A DNA stretch of 64,000 bases from Megachile rotundata (GCF_050947335.1 NC_134983.1:8742001-8806000); one strand, 5' to 3'; counted from the first letter of the stretch, positions 23,841 through 35,221 are shown. A program made the numbers and translations. The notes: generated from the sequence alone by a model not told the origin.

Positions 23841-24700
23841 TGCAAGTTAGAATGAGAGACACTTACAGGGACCCACCCGCCCGCCCACAAGCACATATAA
23901 TTTAAAATTAAAGCACGCATTAAGTTAACTTAAAATTAACGCACGCATCCCTCGATGATCCCTCGATGATCCCTCGATGATTGATGTACTATTCATTAGC
24001 TATAGAGTAATTAGGTGTAACAGTAAAAGAAGGAAACAGAGAAACAAATGCAAGATTAGTAACATTGAAATGTTTAGGAATTTTCGAAATAAAAAATAAA
24101 ATCATTTAGAATCTGAAAAACTCTTGAACTAAATAGGTCCTGCAACATGGACTCACATTTTCACACACTTACGCATACTAAAATACTGAAAGCCTTAAAT
24201 GTGCCTTTTGTTCTAAAATTGTATAATGTAAAATTTTGTAAAGAAAAGTGTTAAAGTGTTAAAGTTCTTCGAACTTTCTTCTAAGTTTCGAGCAATTGGC
24301 AATAAAAATAATAGGCTATTACTACAGCCTAATATGTAACAAATTAAAAAATTGACATAAAGATGAGTGCGAGTTAGAACAAAAGGCACTTACAATTTGC
24401 GCAAGCTTTTCCACGGCTCGGAATCAATGCAATTTAGATATGAAATCGAGAAGTTATAATCGTAGCTCTTAGCTCGATATCGTTTTCTAAAGTGAATTTC
24501 GTGAAAAATATTTAGAAAACGACATCGATTACCGGGTCACACCACGAGGAGGTGGCTACGTTAGAGAGTGACCCACCCTAACTCCAAATCCCTACCACCC
24601 TCCATTTGCAAATCGCTCATTTATCGGAAGGATAAATGAGTTCCGACTCTACTTAGCTCATAGGCTCGCATATACAAGTGCTTTACCACAATCCAGTAAA
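23841..24700. repeat. Interior direct repeat, copy 1
   Basis: Shares ordered blocks with 25356-26420: a donor-like motif, CACCCGCC.., GCACGCAT / CCCTCGATGAT repeats, AAAGCCTTAAATGTG.., a second donor-like motif, a hairpin with arms TCGATRTCGTTTTCTAAA near 24475-24530, and CTCATTTATC..GATAAATGAG near 24620. The offset grows from about 1515 to 1745 bp, so the copies differ by indels. Confidence 0.82.
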
Positions 24701-24949
24701 GAACTTGTATCACACACACACACACATACATTATCTTAATACTAATCGCACGTTATCTCACACACATACGCTTAACGTATACTAAACGCCGCACGTTACC
24801 TCTCATTCTAAGATTGCACTAAAAAAATTTATGACGAATTCAAAAAGCAAAGGGAAGAAAGTTAGAAGAACTTTCTACTAAAAGAGAAGAAAGTTAGAAG
24901 AACTTTCTGTCAAAAAAGGGATCAGTATTTTTCGCCAAGCGAACCTTGC

Positions 24950-25290
24950 TTTCCATGGGTCAAAGGGTAGTCCATAGTGGCTTACGTGAACCACGACGGC
25001 AAAGATGAACCAAAGATACCTTTGGCAAGAACGAGTGACACACCCCAGTTGGCGGAGGGTTTCCCATTTCTGACGCGCGTGCGACTTATACAGAGGACAC
25101 CCTTACCGTGATGCCCCTTGGCAGTATGGTGGCAGATCGGGGAGGCACATCATGCTATGAGAGGTGCTCCCCCCGACCGGCCCCGCCGGGCAAAGAATGT
25201 CCCTCGCGCTACACCGGCACTTGCAGCTCACCTCTACCGCGTGTTCACAGCGCTATGAACCCCCAATGATCCACTTGGGCGCAGAACGAT
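24950..25290. other. GC-rich block between the interior direct repeats
   Basis: About 340 bp is clearly richer in GC than its surroundings. It contains a strong stem-loop near 25138-25175 (CGGGGAGGCAC pairing with GTGCTCCCCCCG). It is unlike rRNA or tRNA as far as I can tell, and no convincing protein frame crosses it. It could be part of a non-coding RNA or a foreign insertion. Confidence 0.45.
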
Positions 25291-25355
25291 TGGCAAAAAA
25301 TACGTGGGTATACTACAAGCTAACGCGTACAAAGTTTGAGAATTGAGAAAATAAG

Positions 25356-26420
25356 TGCAATTTAGAATGGATAGGCACTTACAAGGACTCACCCGCCCTG
25401 CTTACGAGCACACTTAACTTAAAATTGACGCTCGCATAAAATCAACTTAGAATTAACGCACGCATAAAATTAGCATAAAACTAACGCACGCATAAAATTA
25501 GCTTAAAACTAACGCACGCATCCCACGATGATCCCTCGATGGATGTCTTCAATGATGACCTATTCATTACCTACAGAGTAATTAGTCGTAACAATAATGA
25601 GAGGAAACAGATAAGCAAATGCAATATTAGTAACATTATAATGATTAGACATGCACAATTTATGATAACACGCAAAATTCATATTAACATTTTCGGAATA
25701 AAAAACTCGAGTCCACTCAATAGAAATACGCCTGTAAAATATACAATATACTTGACAAATATATAATTACTTAATTAAAATAACAACCTGAAACATACAA
25801 TTACAATTAAGACGCATATGAATAAATAAATCTTACATAAAATTAAAACCTGAAACATACAAAAAGTAATTAGAACAAATATGAAACATACTACAATTCA
25901 AAAAGCCCTAAATGTGTCTTTTGTTCTAAAATTGCGCTCGTATAATGTAAAAGGTAGTAAAAGAAAGTTGGAAGAACTTTCTTTTAAGTTTAAAGCAATT
26001 GATAATAAAAATGATAGGTTACTACCACAAACTAATATCTAACAAGTTAAAAAATTATCGTTAAGATGAGTGCAAGTTAGAACAAAAGGCACTTACAATT
26101 TGCGCAAGCTTTTCGCCACATGTGACGAAAAACCTGCGCCCGAGCCCACCCTTCCTCCCACAGCTCGGAATTAATGCAATTTAGATATGAAATCGAGAAG
26201 TTATAATCGTAGCTCTTAGCTCGATATCGTTTTCTAAAGTGAATTTCGTGAAAAATATTTAGAAAACGACATCGATTACCGAGTCACACCACGAGGAGGT
26301 GGCTACGTTAAAGAGTAATCCACCCTAACTCCAAATCCCTACCACCCTCCAATTGCAATACCTCATTTATCAGAAGGATAAATGAGTTCTGTCTCTAGTT
26401 AGCTCATAGGCTCGCATATA
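25356..26420. repeat. Interior direct repeat, copy 2
   Basis: Second copy of the unit at 23841-24700. It has extra GCACGCATAAAATTAGC repeats near 25430-25520 and an insertion (CACATGTGACGAAAAACC and following) near 26117-26160 absent from copy 1. The region around 26170-26300 is nearly identical to 24420-24550. Confidence 0.82.
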
Positions 26421-26479
26421 CAAATTAAGATTAATCAGCGATAAAAAAATTTATTCAAAATCAATTCCTGAAACAGAGA

Positions 26480-26870
26480 AAAATAATTAACACATAAAAT
26501 TCGGGGATATTAAAATCGCGAAAGGGTATACAAATCTCAAAGCTCGAAATAAAATCGCGAAGGGATATAAAAATCTCTAATTTCGTACTGTAATTACAAA
26601 GGGATACAAAAATCTCTAGTCTCGAAATTTAATTGGGCGGGTATAAAAATCTCGAATCGCGAAGGGATATAAAAATCTCTAATCTCAAAATTTAATCGCG
26701 AAGTTATGCAAAAATCTCTAATCTCGAAATTTAATTAGACGGGCATAAAAATCTCGAATCGCGGAAGGATACAAAAATCTGTAATCTCAAAATTTAATCG
26801 CGAAGTTATGCAAAAATCTATAATCTCGAAATTTAATTGGGAGAGCATAAAAATCGCGGGTGGCTTTGCT
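26480..26870. repeat. Tandem repeat, AATCGCGAAGGGATATAAAA type
   Basis: Roughly 50-nt units alternate AATCGCGAAGGGATA, CAAAAATCTCTAATCTC and GAAATTTAATTGGGCGGG. A higher-order pair of units repeats through the block. Nothing coding is evident. Confidence 0.75.
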
Positions 26871-29240
26871 CGTAAAAATTCGAGCAAAACGATACATTTT
26901 GTATCGTTCAAAAAAATACCTGTAAAACACAAGAAAATAATAGCGAGCATAGTGACAAAATGACTCTCCATCCTAAGATGGACAGCCATTGATAGTTCCC
27001 CTCTTCTTTGGCAACTTTGCCGGGGCTCTTCGGCATATAGCCTCTTCTCTCTTCGGCAAAGCCTCAGGAAAATCACGTGCGAATTTTTACAGTAACTCGG
27101 ACATTCTTAGTTTTTAATTACATAAATTCTCAATTTCGCTATTAATCTTCATAAACAGATAGCAGACAATTTTATAGAAATAAAATTGCACCACTATGCA
27201 TTTATTTCAATCGATAACAAAATCGAAATTTTATGTAATATGTATAAGTTAGTTTGGTAAGAAAAATAATTACTCAAAATAAAAGTACGACCAGCGATTC
27301 TTATAACGCGCTGGCCGTAAAAGAATGTCCGAACAGAATATTTCATTTCACTGCACTTCACTGCACAGTATACTTCATTTTTGCAGTCGGATCTAGAACC
27401 CGACTGCGACTTACAAACTAAAAGGCCTGACCTGAACGAACAATCGAGATCAAGAGATATTAAATAAATTCATATTTAATTTTTCTCTTCTCGATTTTTC
27501 GTAAACCCCCCAGATGCAAGCATCTCACGTGTGAGAGAGGAGGACAGAGAAACATGAAAGCTTGCTCTGGCCCTACCTACTTAAAACTAACTTATTCACA
27601 CCAGAAGTAAACTACCTGCCTGCCTATCGCTATATTTAAAAAATTGCAAAGTCCATTCTCACAAAAACACACTCCACGGTTCTCACACATACCACCCGGG
27701 TGCAAAAAAGCCTAATCCTAAGGAGTACGTCCCGGGACGTCTCCGACACCCGAGTTCAATACTACATTCACACTCTAAGTTCATACCTTTTTGCTGAAAT
27801 CGATCGACAATCGACAGTGAACATTGAACATATTTCATTTTCGTACTCTTTCGAATATTCAATGCAATATGCACATGTAATAATTTTAACTACTCGTACA
27901 ATTTTCTAACTTAATCAATTTATATAACTTTGAAATGACTTGACTTGCATTTTGTATGCATTTTCAAATGACTCGACTTGCATTTTGTATGCATTTTTAA
28001 ATAGAATTTTGCAAAATTTTAAAAATAAATCTACAGTTTAATCGACACAAGGTCCACGACCTAACCACACACACACGTGTAACTTGTGTCGATAATTCAC
28101 TGTCAATTTGTCGATCGCCAAACATCTTAAAACTAAATCGTGTTCACCTGCCCTAACTCATGCGAGTAGCATCTAAGCACGCGCATGAATTTAGAGCACA
28201 AAAATGAACACGGCCAACCATATTTTGACCTACCAGTTTTCTTCATGTGTGCTGAAAATCCTGAGCTAAAAATATGATTAGTAATATGCTAATAAAGTGT
28301 CTTCCAACAAAAATTGACTCTAATTTTAAAAACTTTTCAAAACGGAAAATGGAAGATCACTTTGCAAGAATCTAAGTATACGATTGTTTCATTTTTAACA
28401 GATTTGTAATATCAAAGTAAATTTCTAAATGACTCAAACATTTGTAAATAACTTTGATATCGAAATCTGTTTTTCGCGATACTTTCTTGTACATTTATTA
28501 AAAAATTTGCACGCGTACGTAAAAATTGAAAGTGACTCGATAACTTTATCAAAATGACTCGAAAACTACTGTGAAATCGGAGGATCATCAGACTTCTATG
28601 TACTAATTTTAATTTTAAATTGTAAAGAAGTTAAAACGCGATGTACAAGAAAACCCTGACCTGAGCTAATAAATATAATAAGCAATTTGTACGAATTTTA
28701 CACGATCGTACAGTCGTGGTCACTATGCTCGCTCAAAAATATAAAATACAACCAGCTCCCGTGTCGCTTCGGACCATTCGTCCTACGACATGATGGGAAC
28801 CGGAGGAATCGTAAAGCATGCGACTCACCGATCGCTGACTTGCACCACTGCGTTCGTTTTACTGGTAGGCATTTGAGACAGCACGTGAGAGGCATTGCAT
28901 CTTAGAGGTTGGTTGTCTGCTTGGCTGCATTCATCAGATTTGGATGTAGCGGTTTGGCAGTTGACCTTCTGTAATCATAAAAGAATCACAACGGTTAATT
29001 AACTGTGTTTATCGATTTGCATTTTGATAACATACAAATTTTTTGACTACTACTTGTGCAAACATGTAATAAGCTTTTGATTTCGAGATGTACAAACATA
29101 AAGGCATGCAGGAGTCGGTTTTAAATTTGCAAACGTTCATGTCACAACGTGAAATATTGTAAAATATTTTAGAATGTATGTCAAAAGACTTGGGTAATTA
29201 CTTTAGAAAGCATGTTAGAACGTTTGCAAAAATACACCGA
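26871..29240. other. Element interior with no recognised gene
   Basis: Mostly AT-rich with short GC-richer islands (26990-27070, 27380-27560, 28780-28910). Short palindromes such as CAGTCGG..CCGACTG (near 27383) and ATCGACACAAG..CTTGTGTCGAT (near 28040-28093) are present. A small tandem duplication lies at about 27935-28000 (GACTTGCATTTTGTATGCAT). No frame resembles a known protein. Confidence 0.5.
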
Positions 29241-29254
29241 AACACGTAGGTAAC

Positions 29255-29650
29255 TACACTTTAAACACCAGTAATAGTTTGCCAAAATATTTAAATAATC
29301 ATTACATAAAGTACACTAAAACACCAGTAACAATTTGTCAAAATATTTAAATAATCTTTCCATTAAATACACTAAAGTACTAATAACAGTATGCCAATAC
29401 ACTTAAATAATTGTTGCATACAATATATCAAAGCACTAGTAACCGTTTGTTAAAATATTCAAAATAACAGTAACATAAAGTATACTAAAGCACCAGTAAC
29501 TGTTTGCGAAAATATTTAAATAACCATTCTATTAAATATACTAAAGCACCAGTAACAGTATGTCAAAACACTTGAATAACTGTTGCATAAAATACACTAA
29601 TACCCAATAATAATTTGTAAAAACATTTATAAATAATCACTCCATAAAAT
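29255..29650. repeat. 56-bp tandem repeat array
   Basis: Six to seven imperfect copies of a 56-bp unit beginning AYACTAAARCACCAGTAAC and containing AAAATATTTAAATAA. Copies differ at scattered sites, so the array is not fresh. Confidence 0.85.
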
Positions 29651-29699
29651 AAATTAAAACACTAAAAAACTAATAAAACATTTAAATAACCGCACCATA

Positions 29700-30010
29700 A
29701 AACACACTAATATATCCGTATACACATGCACAATCACTTAAGGAAACACATAGGTAAAGTCACTGACACTTGTAGAATAACACCATAAAATTTGTTAATA
29801 CACCCCCATAATTAATAAAAAATATTTATTAAAGCACACTAAATACTAGTAATAATACACTAGGTACACTAATATATCCGTATATGCATGCAGGAAACAC
29901 ACTGGTAAAGTCACTGACACTTGTTGAATAACACCATAAAATTTATTAATACACCCCCATATTTATTAAAAAATATTTGTTAAAGCACACAAAACTCTTA
30001 TTAAAACACA
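29700..30010. repeat. 162-bp tandem duplication
   Basis: The block starting ACTAATATATCCGTATA at 29706 recurs at 29868. It includes GTAAAGTCACTGACACTTGT and AATACACCCCCATA in both copies, with small indels. Confidence 0.82.
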
Positions 30011-30190
30011 TTAGATAACACAGGGACAAGCACAGTATCGGTTAAGTAAACCCTTGACTCGTACCGGTAAGTGTTGACGACGCGCGCCCGATCTCCTCGA
30101 CTGCCGAAACACGACTGAACGCGTTCGACCTCCTCAAGTACAACAATAATTCATAGCTTACAGCAGCAAATTAGACATCGTATAATCCAC
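30011..30190. other. Short GC-richer segment between tandem arrays
   Basis: About 170 bp with GACGACGCGCGCCCG and several ACCGGTAAGTG-like motifs. No gene is recognised. It separates the 162-bp and 134-bp arrays. Confidence 0.4.
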
Positions 30191-30299
30191 CAATAAATCA
30201 AATTCGATTATTATTATTATTTTTATTATTTTATTATTTTATATTTTTTGAACGTTTATTAACAAATTTATTGTTGCAATTATTTAAATTTATTATTTT

Positions 30300-31010
30300 T
30301 CTTAACTTACTTTTGCAGATATGTTGCAAAACGTTTATTAGTTAATATATTACGATGTATTTGATTGCAATTAAGGCGAAATGATTGTTAATTAATACAT
30401 TGCGATATATTTTATTGCAATTAATAATTTTTCAGTTATTTTTTTATAAAATTGTTGTTGTAACTATTCAAATTCGTTGTTTTTATTAACTCACTCTAGC
30501 AGATATGTAGCGAAATGATTGTTAATTAATACATTTACGATATATTTTGTTGTAATTAATAATTTTTTAGTTATTTTTTTATAAAATTGTTGTTGTAACT
30601 GTTCAAATTCGTTGTTTTTATTGATTCACTCTAGCAGATATGTTGCAAAACGTTTGTTAGTTAATATATTACGATGTATTTGATTGCAATTGATAATTTT
30701 TTAGTTATTTATTTATAAAATTGTTGTTCCAACTATTTAAATTCGTTGTTTTATTAACTCACACTAGCAGATATGTTGCTAAATGATTGTTAATTAATAC
30801 ATTGCGATATATTTTATTGCAATTAATAATTTTTTAGTTATTTTTTCATAAAATTGTTGTTGTAACTGTTCAAATTCGTTGTTTTTATTGATTCACTCTA
30901 GCAGATATGTTGCTAAATGATTGTTAATTTAATACCTTACGATATATTTTATTGTAACTCATTATTATATAAATTAATTATTGTAATTCATTATTTTATA
31001 TCTTTCTCAT
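30300..31010. repeat. 134-bp tandem repeat array
   Basis: GCAGATATGTTGC-type units begin at about 30316, 30499, 30634, 30767 and 30901, so the regular spacing is 133-135 bp; the first interval is longer because of a partial extra unit. Each contains AATGATTGTTAATTAATACATT and TTGTTGTAACTRTTCAAATTC-type blocks. Confidence 0.88.
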
Positions 31011-31619
31011 ATCGTGTAAATTATCTACCAATTATTGTATTCAAATTTATCTTTATTGAGCGAGCGAGCCGAAGGTGAGCGAAGCTCTTATACTTGACTT
31101 TGCAACTTCTTTGTCCGCGTTTTTCTTTTGCACCACTCAACCAATTCTCATCAGATTTTGCATGCACATGCGTATGTACATCCAGATAGACATAGAAGAA
31201 AAAATTTTAAATCGGACTTGCCACGGAGGAATAATCCCCGAAAAAACTGATTCTCATAGACTTCAATGTAAAAATTGAATTTGCTCGCGCTTCGGATTTT
31301 CGTTATTGGGAATATTGCAAAACAGCCACCGTTTGATATTCAACACATACATTTTAAAAACACTATTTTCGGATAAATATACAGTATCATACATATATCT
31401 TCGTTCAAAAAATATTTTTGAATATATCGAGACCAACTTGAGCCGTCCAGGTTTAAGGGGTAAAAAAATTTCACTCTGGACTGAGATACACTCCTGGAAA
31501 TTAGCAGTCAACTTTGAACTTTGACCCCATGCGCAGTAACAAACTGTTACATATAGTGCAGTTATTTTTTTTTTATTGACAATAGGTTCAAAATAGTGCA
31601 GCTTATGGCCTAAAAAATT

Positions 31620-32892
31620 GGCGTCCATCTAGCGGCGAAACGGGTGAACTAAACCTAAAAAGGGAGGGTCCAAACACGCATATAAGGAAAATAAAAAAAT
31701 GAATATTTCGGAACTTTGACGACGTAGCATGGTTTCGGAGGCATTTAGAAACAAATTTCTATTAGGGTTTGATGCGTTTTAATGCTTAATAAAGCCAGGA
31801 AATCAATTTTTGTCGAATTCGGTCCAAAACGGTACAAGTGGCGCCATGTAGCGGCGAGCGGCGGAACTACGAAAAACTAAAATTTCGATTTTCTCGGAAA
31901 TTAGCCAATTTTACTTATTTCTGAGGGTCAGAAACTGTTCTGTGACCTCTTTAGAACCTATATAATGCCACGAGAACCTCCTCAGAGCGCTAGAAAGGAG
32001 AATAAAAAAATAGGTCAAAACATGGACTAAAAAATTGGCGTCCATCTAGCGGTGGAAGTTGGAACTACAAAAATATAAAAATGCGATTTTCTCGAAAATT
32101 AGTGAACTTTGAGTACTTCTGAGGCTCAGAAAGTGTTATGTGATCACACTAGAAGCAAAATAATGCAATAAAAATTTCCTGAAAGCTTTAATAAAGAAAA
32201 TAAAAAATATGCCATTTTATGGAGAAAATTTGTGGCGCCATCTAGCGGCGAAACTGCGAACTAATCTGAAAAACCGTATGTCCGAACACGCAGTAAAGGG
32301 GTAAAAAAAAATTGATTTTTTGGGCTTAATAGGTAAAAAAAAGAATAACTTATTTAACAAAAATTGCTTTAAAATGTCTAAAGAAGCATACGATGCCCTC
32401 AAAGTTGCAAAATATTCCTTTTTATATTTTTCCTTAAAACGTGTACGGACATACGGTTTTTCAGTTTAGTTCGCAGTTTCGCCGCTAGATGGCGCCACAA
32501 ATTTTCTCCATAAAATGACATTTTTTTTATTTTCTTTATTAAAGCTTTCAGGAAATTTTTATTGCATTATTGTGCTTCTAATGCGATCAAATAACACTTT
32601 CTGAGCCGCAGAAGTACTCAAAGTTCACTAATTTTCGAGAAAATCGCATTTTTATATTTTAGTAGTTCCAACTTCCACCGCTAGATGGACGCCAATTTTT
32701 TAGTCCATGTTTTGACCTATTTTTTTATTTTCCTTTCTAGCGCTCTGAGGAGGTTCTTGTGGCATTATATAGGTTCTAAAGAGGTCACAGAACAGTTTCT
32801 GACCCTCAGAAATAAGTAAAATTGGCTAATTTCCGAGAAAATCGAAATTTTAGTTTTTCGTAGTTCCGCCGCTCGCCGCTACATGGCGCCAC
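31620..32892. promoter_or_regulatory. Array of CTCF-like motifs in inverted orientation
   Basis: Sites at 31620-31636, 31839-31856, 32036-32055 and 32232-32250 read GGCGYCATSTAGCGG; sites at 32480-32499, 32675-32694 and 32874-32892 are their complements (CCGCTAGATGGCGCC type). The core TAGATGGCGCC matches the CTCF consensus known from flies and vertebrates (CCASYAGRKGGCRC) with one mismatch at the third base. Binding is inferred from motif similarity only. Confidence 0.5.
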
Positions 32893-33030
32893 TTGTACCG
32901 TTTTGGACCGAATTCGACAAAAATTGATTTCCTGGCTTTATTAAGCATTACAACGCATCAAACCCTAATAGAAATTTGTTTCTAAATGCCTCCGGAACCA
33001 TGCTACGTCGTCAAAGTGCCGAAATATTGC
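31700..33030. repeat. 1.3-kb palindrome centred at about 32365
   Basis: The left arm (31700-32290) and right arm (32440-33030) are reverse complements throughout, with scattered mismatches and a loop of about 150 bp. Paired landmarks: 31741 with 32989, 32274 with 32456. Each arm is itself built of diverged units of about 196 bp, each carrying one GGCGCCATCTAGCGG-like site. Confidence 0.9.
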
Positions 33031-33463
33031 ACTTTGCATGTGCAGTAGAATTGATATAGGCGGCTCATGTACGTACCGCAATGCTGGCACAAAATAATTA
33101 ATTACTCATTACCCGAACATTATTTATGAAATTTTATGATCGAACCATGTAAATAATGCATTGCTGACCATTCTTTAATCATAAAAGTTCATAAATTGTG
33201 CTCAGAAAGTGAGTAATTAACGATTTTGCATACTCATTGTCGTGTATATTCCTTCTACGCGCCGCCCGTGCATGTCACAGAAGAATAATTACCAAAAAAC
33301 CATATCCTCATAGACTTTAATGTAAAATTGAATTTGCTCGCGCTTATGTACTTGACTTTTCAACTTTTTTGTTCACGCTTTTCTCTTGCACCACTCAACC
33401 AATTCAACCGGATGACACGGTTGACTATTTCTGCTTTAGCCTGAAATTTACTCGCTCGCTCAA

Positions 33464-34060
33464 CATTGTTAGGATAGGCGCGGAGCGCCTAATCAAACAG
33501 ACCTAGTTAATTTATTGATTACTAAAATATAGGAAGACAACTATTTTCGCAAAGGTACAGCACATTAAAGAAACCCTAGCGCTTATGGTACATACCGCCG
33601 GCATATAGCCGCAGACTAATATCAATTTTAATTGACTATAATATTTCATAAAACTACATCAAAGTGCAAGATTAATTATTTTCGTGATTGCCCGGTATTG
33701 ATGGTGTACAATATATATTACATCTATAAAATTTGATTTATCGTTAAAGTAATAAGGTTATAAAATTAATGGATTCATTTATTCCTAAATTCATTACCGG
33801 ACAAGTAATTTCATCGTAGCTTTTACTGCCATATACAAATGCACTTAAAAAATCTAAAAAGGGTTTATGCGTTCTATTGTTTTGGAAAAACAGTTTGCAT
33901 AGAAAACTAAAAAACAACGTAAAATAATTTTCTTTTATTTAAATCTTTATTGCAGTCATCTATTGTAACTAATAACCGACATTAAAAATGATTTATATTT
34001 TTATTAGAAAGGTGTTACTTTTATTATTAATACACTAATACTAATTTATTATTATTATTA
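33464..34060. other. Element interior, right of nested element
   Basis: AT-rich, with a (TTA)n run near 34040-34065. No gene is recognised. It lies between the nested element and the right F-box arm. Confidence 0.5.
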
Positions 34061-34285
34061 TTATTAATAAAACTAATGATTTAAATTTTTAAAAATAATA
34101 TATCCACTTTAAAATAAAGCATTACAAATGTTAAAAATAAAATGAATGAAATTTAAATTATTAAATTTATTCTTAAGATACAGAATATAAGTTAAAATAT
34201 ATTTCCTTGGCGCCAAGGGTGTCATGAGATATAATTTAAACTGAATATAAGTTATTACTAAACTAAGCTAAATGGAATAAGGGAC

Positions 34286-34291
34286 TTTATT
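34286..34291 (-). terminator. Poly(A) signal of the right F-box gene
   Basis: AATAAA on the minus strand directly follows the right F-box stop codon, mirroring the left copy. Confidence 0.75.
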
Positions 34292-34295
34292 AAAA

Positions 34296-34751
34296 CTATA
34301 ATCTAATACATCTAGATGACCTTAACTCTACCGGTGCTGCTCTCCCCTTACCTTGTTTTGAGGAAAGTGGACAAGGATCCACCCTCCCCATCACAACAGC
34401 AGCCTCGTACCTAGCAAAAGGAATTCTCTTGTACCTCGAGGACGGTTCCTTTGGAACCCGAGTCCTTGGAACTCGAATCCTAGGATTTTCAAGAGCCTCC
34501 TCTCCCAAAAACTCGATTTTCCTTTGCCGCTCTTCGTGGCGCAGGTGACGCCTCGCAGTTTGCCTCAGCTTCTTATCAGCTCTGCAAACTCCAAGCCATT
34601 TTCGTGATACTTGTGCTACATTCAACAAGGACTCAGGATCCAACTTGCGTAAAATTAGCTGCGATACCTCGGGTGGAAGTTCAGAAATGAAATCCACCTT
34701 GGCAGGTTGTAGCAGTCCAATGACGCGAAGGAAGGATCTGAAGAACTCCAT
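34296..34751 (-). CDS. F-box domain protein, right copy
   Basis: 151 residues, single exon, on the minus strand in the right arm and so convergent with the left copy. The F-box at residues about 19-65 is unchanged except Q50R. The other differences are R78K, R127C and V138A. By eye, four of about six nucleotide differences are non-synonymous, so recent common origin or gene conversion explains the similarity at least as well as purifying selection. The basic C-terminal half has no recognised substrate-binding domain. Promoter and poly(A) signal are intact, so both copies could be expressed. Confidence 0.82.
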   Translation of the reverse strand: MEFFRSFLRVIGLLQPAKVDFISELPPEVSQLILRKLDPESLLNVAQVSRKWLGVCRADKKLRQTARRHLRHEERQRKIEFLGEEALENPRIRVPRTRVPKEPSSRYKRIPFARYEAAVVMGRVDPCPLSSKQGKGRAAPVELRSSRCIRL

Positions 34752-34773
34752 GTTGCTTGTATTAGCAGAAGTG

Positions 34774-34893
34774 CCTGAATGACTGCTCTCTGAAAAATTC
34801 GGGGTTTATATATCCCCCGTTACGGTTCGGTGACCGTTCCGGTCGAGTGACTCGGCCAATCATGTGCGAGTACATATGTACGTACATATGTAC
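34774..34893 (-). promoter_or_regulatory. Promoter of the right F-box gene
   Basis: Mirror image of the left promoter: initiator-like sequence near 34780, TATA box at 34805-34812, and the same 24-bp palindrome at 34870-34893, with the GC box beside it. All elements are conserved base for base as far as I can see. Confidence 0.72.
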
Positions 34894-35011
34894 TGGGCGG
34901 AGCTAACGGTACTTACATATTTACGGTCCGTTGATTATATAACAGTAAATTATTCTAGAAATTACAAGTACAATTTGAAAACATCTATGTAGAAATTTTA
35001 TTATTAATATT

Positions 35012-35221
35012 ATGGCAACGCGTAAATCTCCATATGTCTTTCCCAATGTAACTTATACATCAATTGCAAATTTGTCTTATTTAAAGAAAAGTGGTGGTCA
35101 AAAGAAAGGATCTCCATCACATATTGTATCAATTGGCAGGAAAATATCAATGATAACTTTTCCGCAAATAAATGCTTTTAAAAGCACACTGGTTTTTGTA
35201 ATGAGCAATGAGCAACAGTAA
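35012..35221 (+). CDS. Small divergent ORF of the F-box element, unknown
   Basis: 69-residue frame starting 260 bp from the right F-box start and pointing away from it. It has a Lys/Gly-Gly-rich centre (LKKSGGQKKGSPS) and no recognised domain. In the left arm (complement of about 22370-22550) the same stretch has a stop at codon 8 (TAA in place of TAT) and has lost the normal stop. The frame is therefore either a remnant of a longer gene or chance. Confidence 0.3.
   Translation: MATRKSPYVFPNVTYTSIANLSYLKKSGGQKKGSPSHIVSIGRKISMITFPQINAFKSTLVFVMSNEQQ

Larger units (their letters stand above)
31056..33463. mobile_element. Nested 2.4-kb inverted-terminal element
   Basis: It begins TTGAGCGAGCGAG and ends with the exact complement CTCGCTCGCTCAA. 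Just inside both ends are related blocks in direct orientation (CTTGACTTT.CAACTT.TTTG and CACCACTCAACCAATT at 31090-31145 and 33350-33400; GAATTTGCTCGCGCTT at 31276 and 33332). Its core is a long palindrome. No transposase is present, so it would be non-autonomous. I could not see a clear target-site duplication. Confidence 0.62.

Noticed and set aside
24950..25290. Ribosomal RNA fragment
   Set aside because: GC content suggested it, but I could not match any conserved rRNA segment, so I left it as unidentified.
29255..31010. CRISPR-like array
   Set aside because: Eukaryotic context; whole units vary together, with no constant-repeat/unique-spacer pattern. These are ordinary tandem repeats.
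31263..31628. 121-codon minus-strand frame in the nested element
   Set aside because: No transposase or other motif; it lies in repetitive AT-rich sequence and is not mirrored in the second sub-terminal block.
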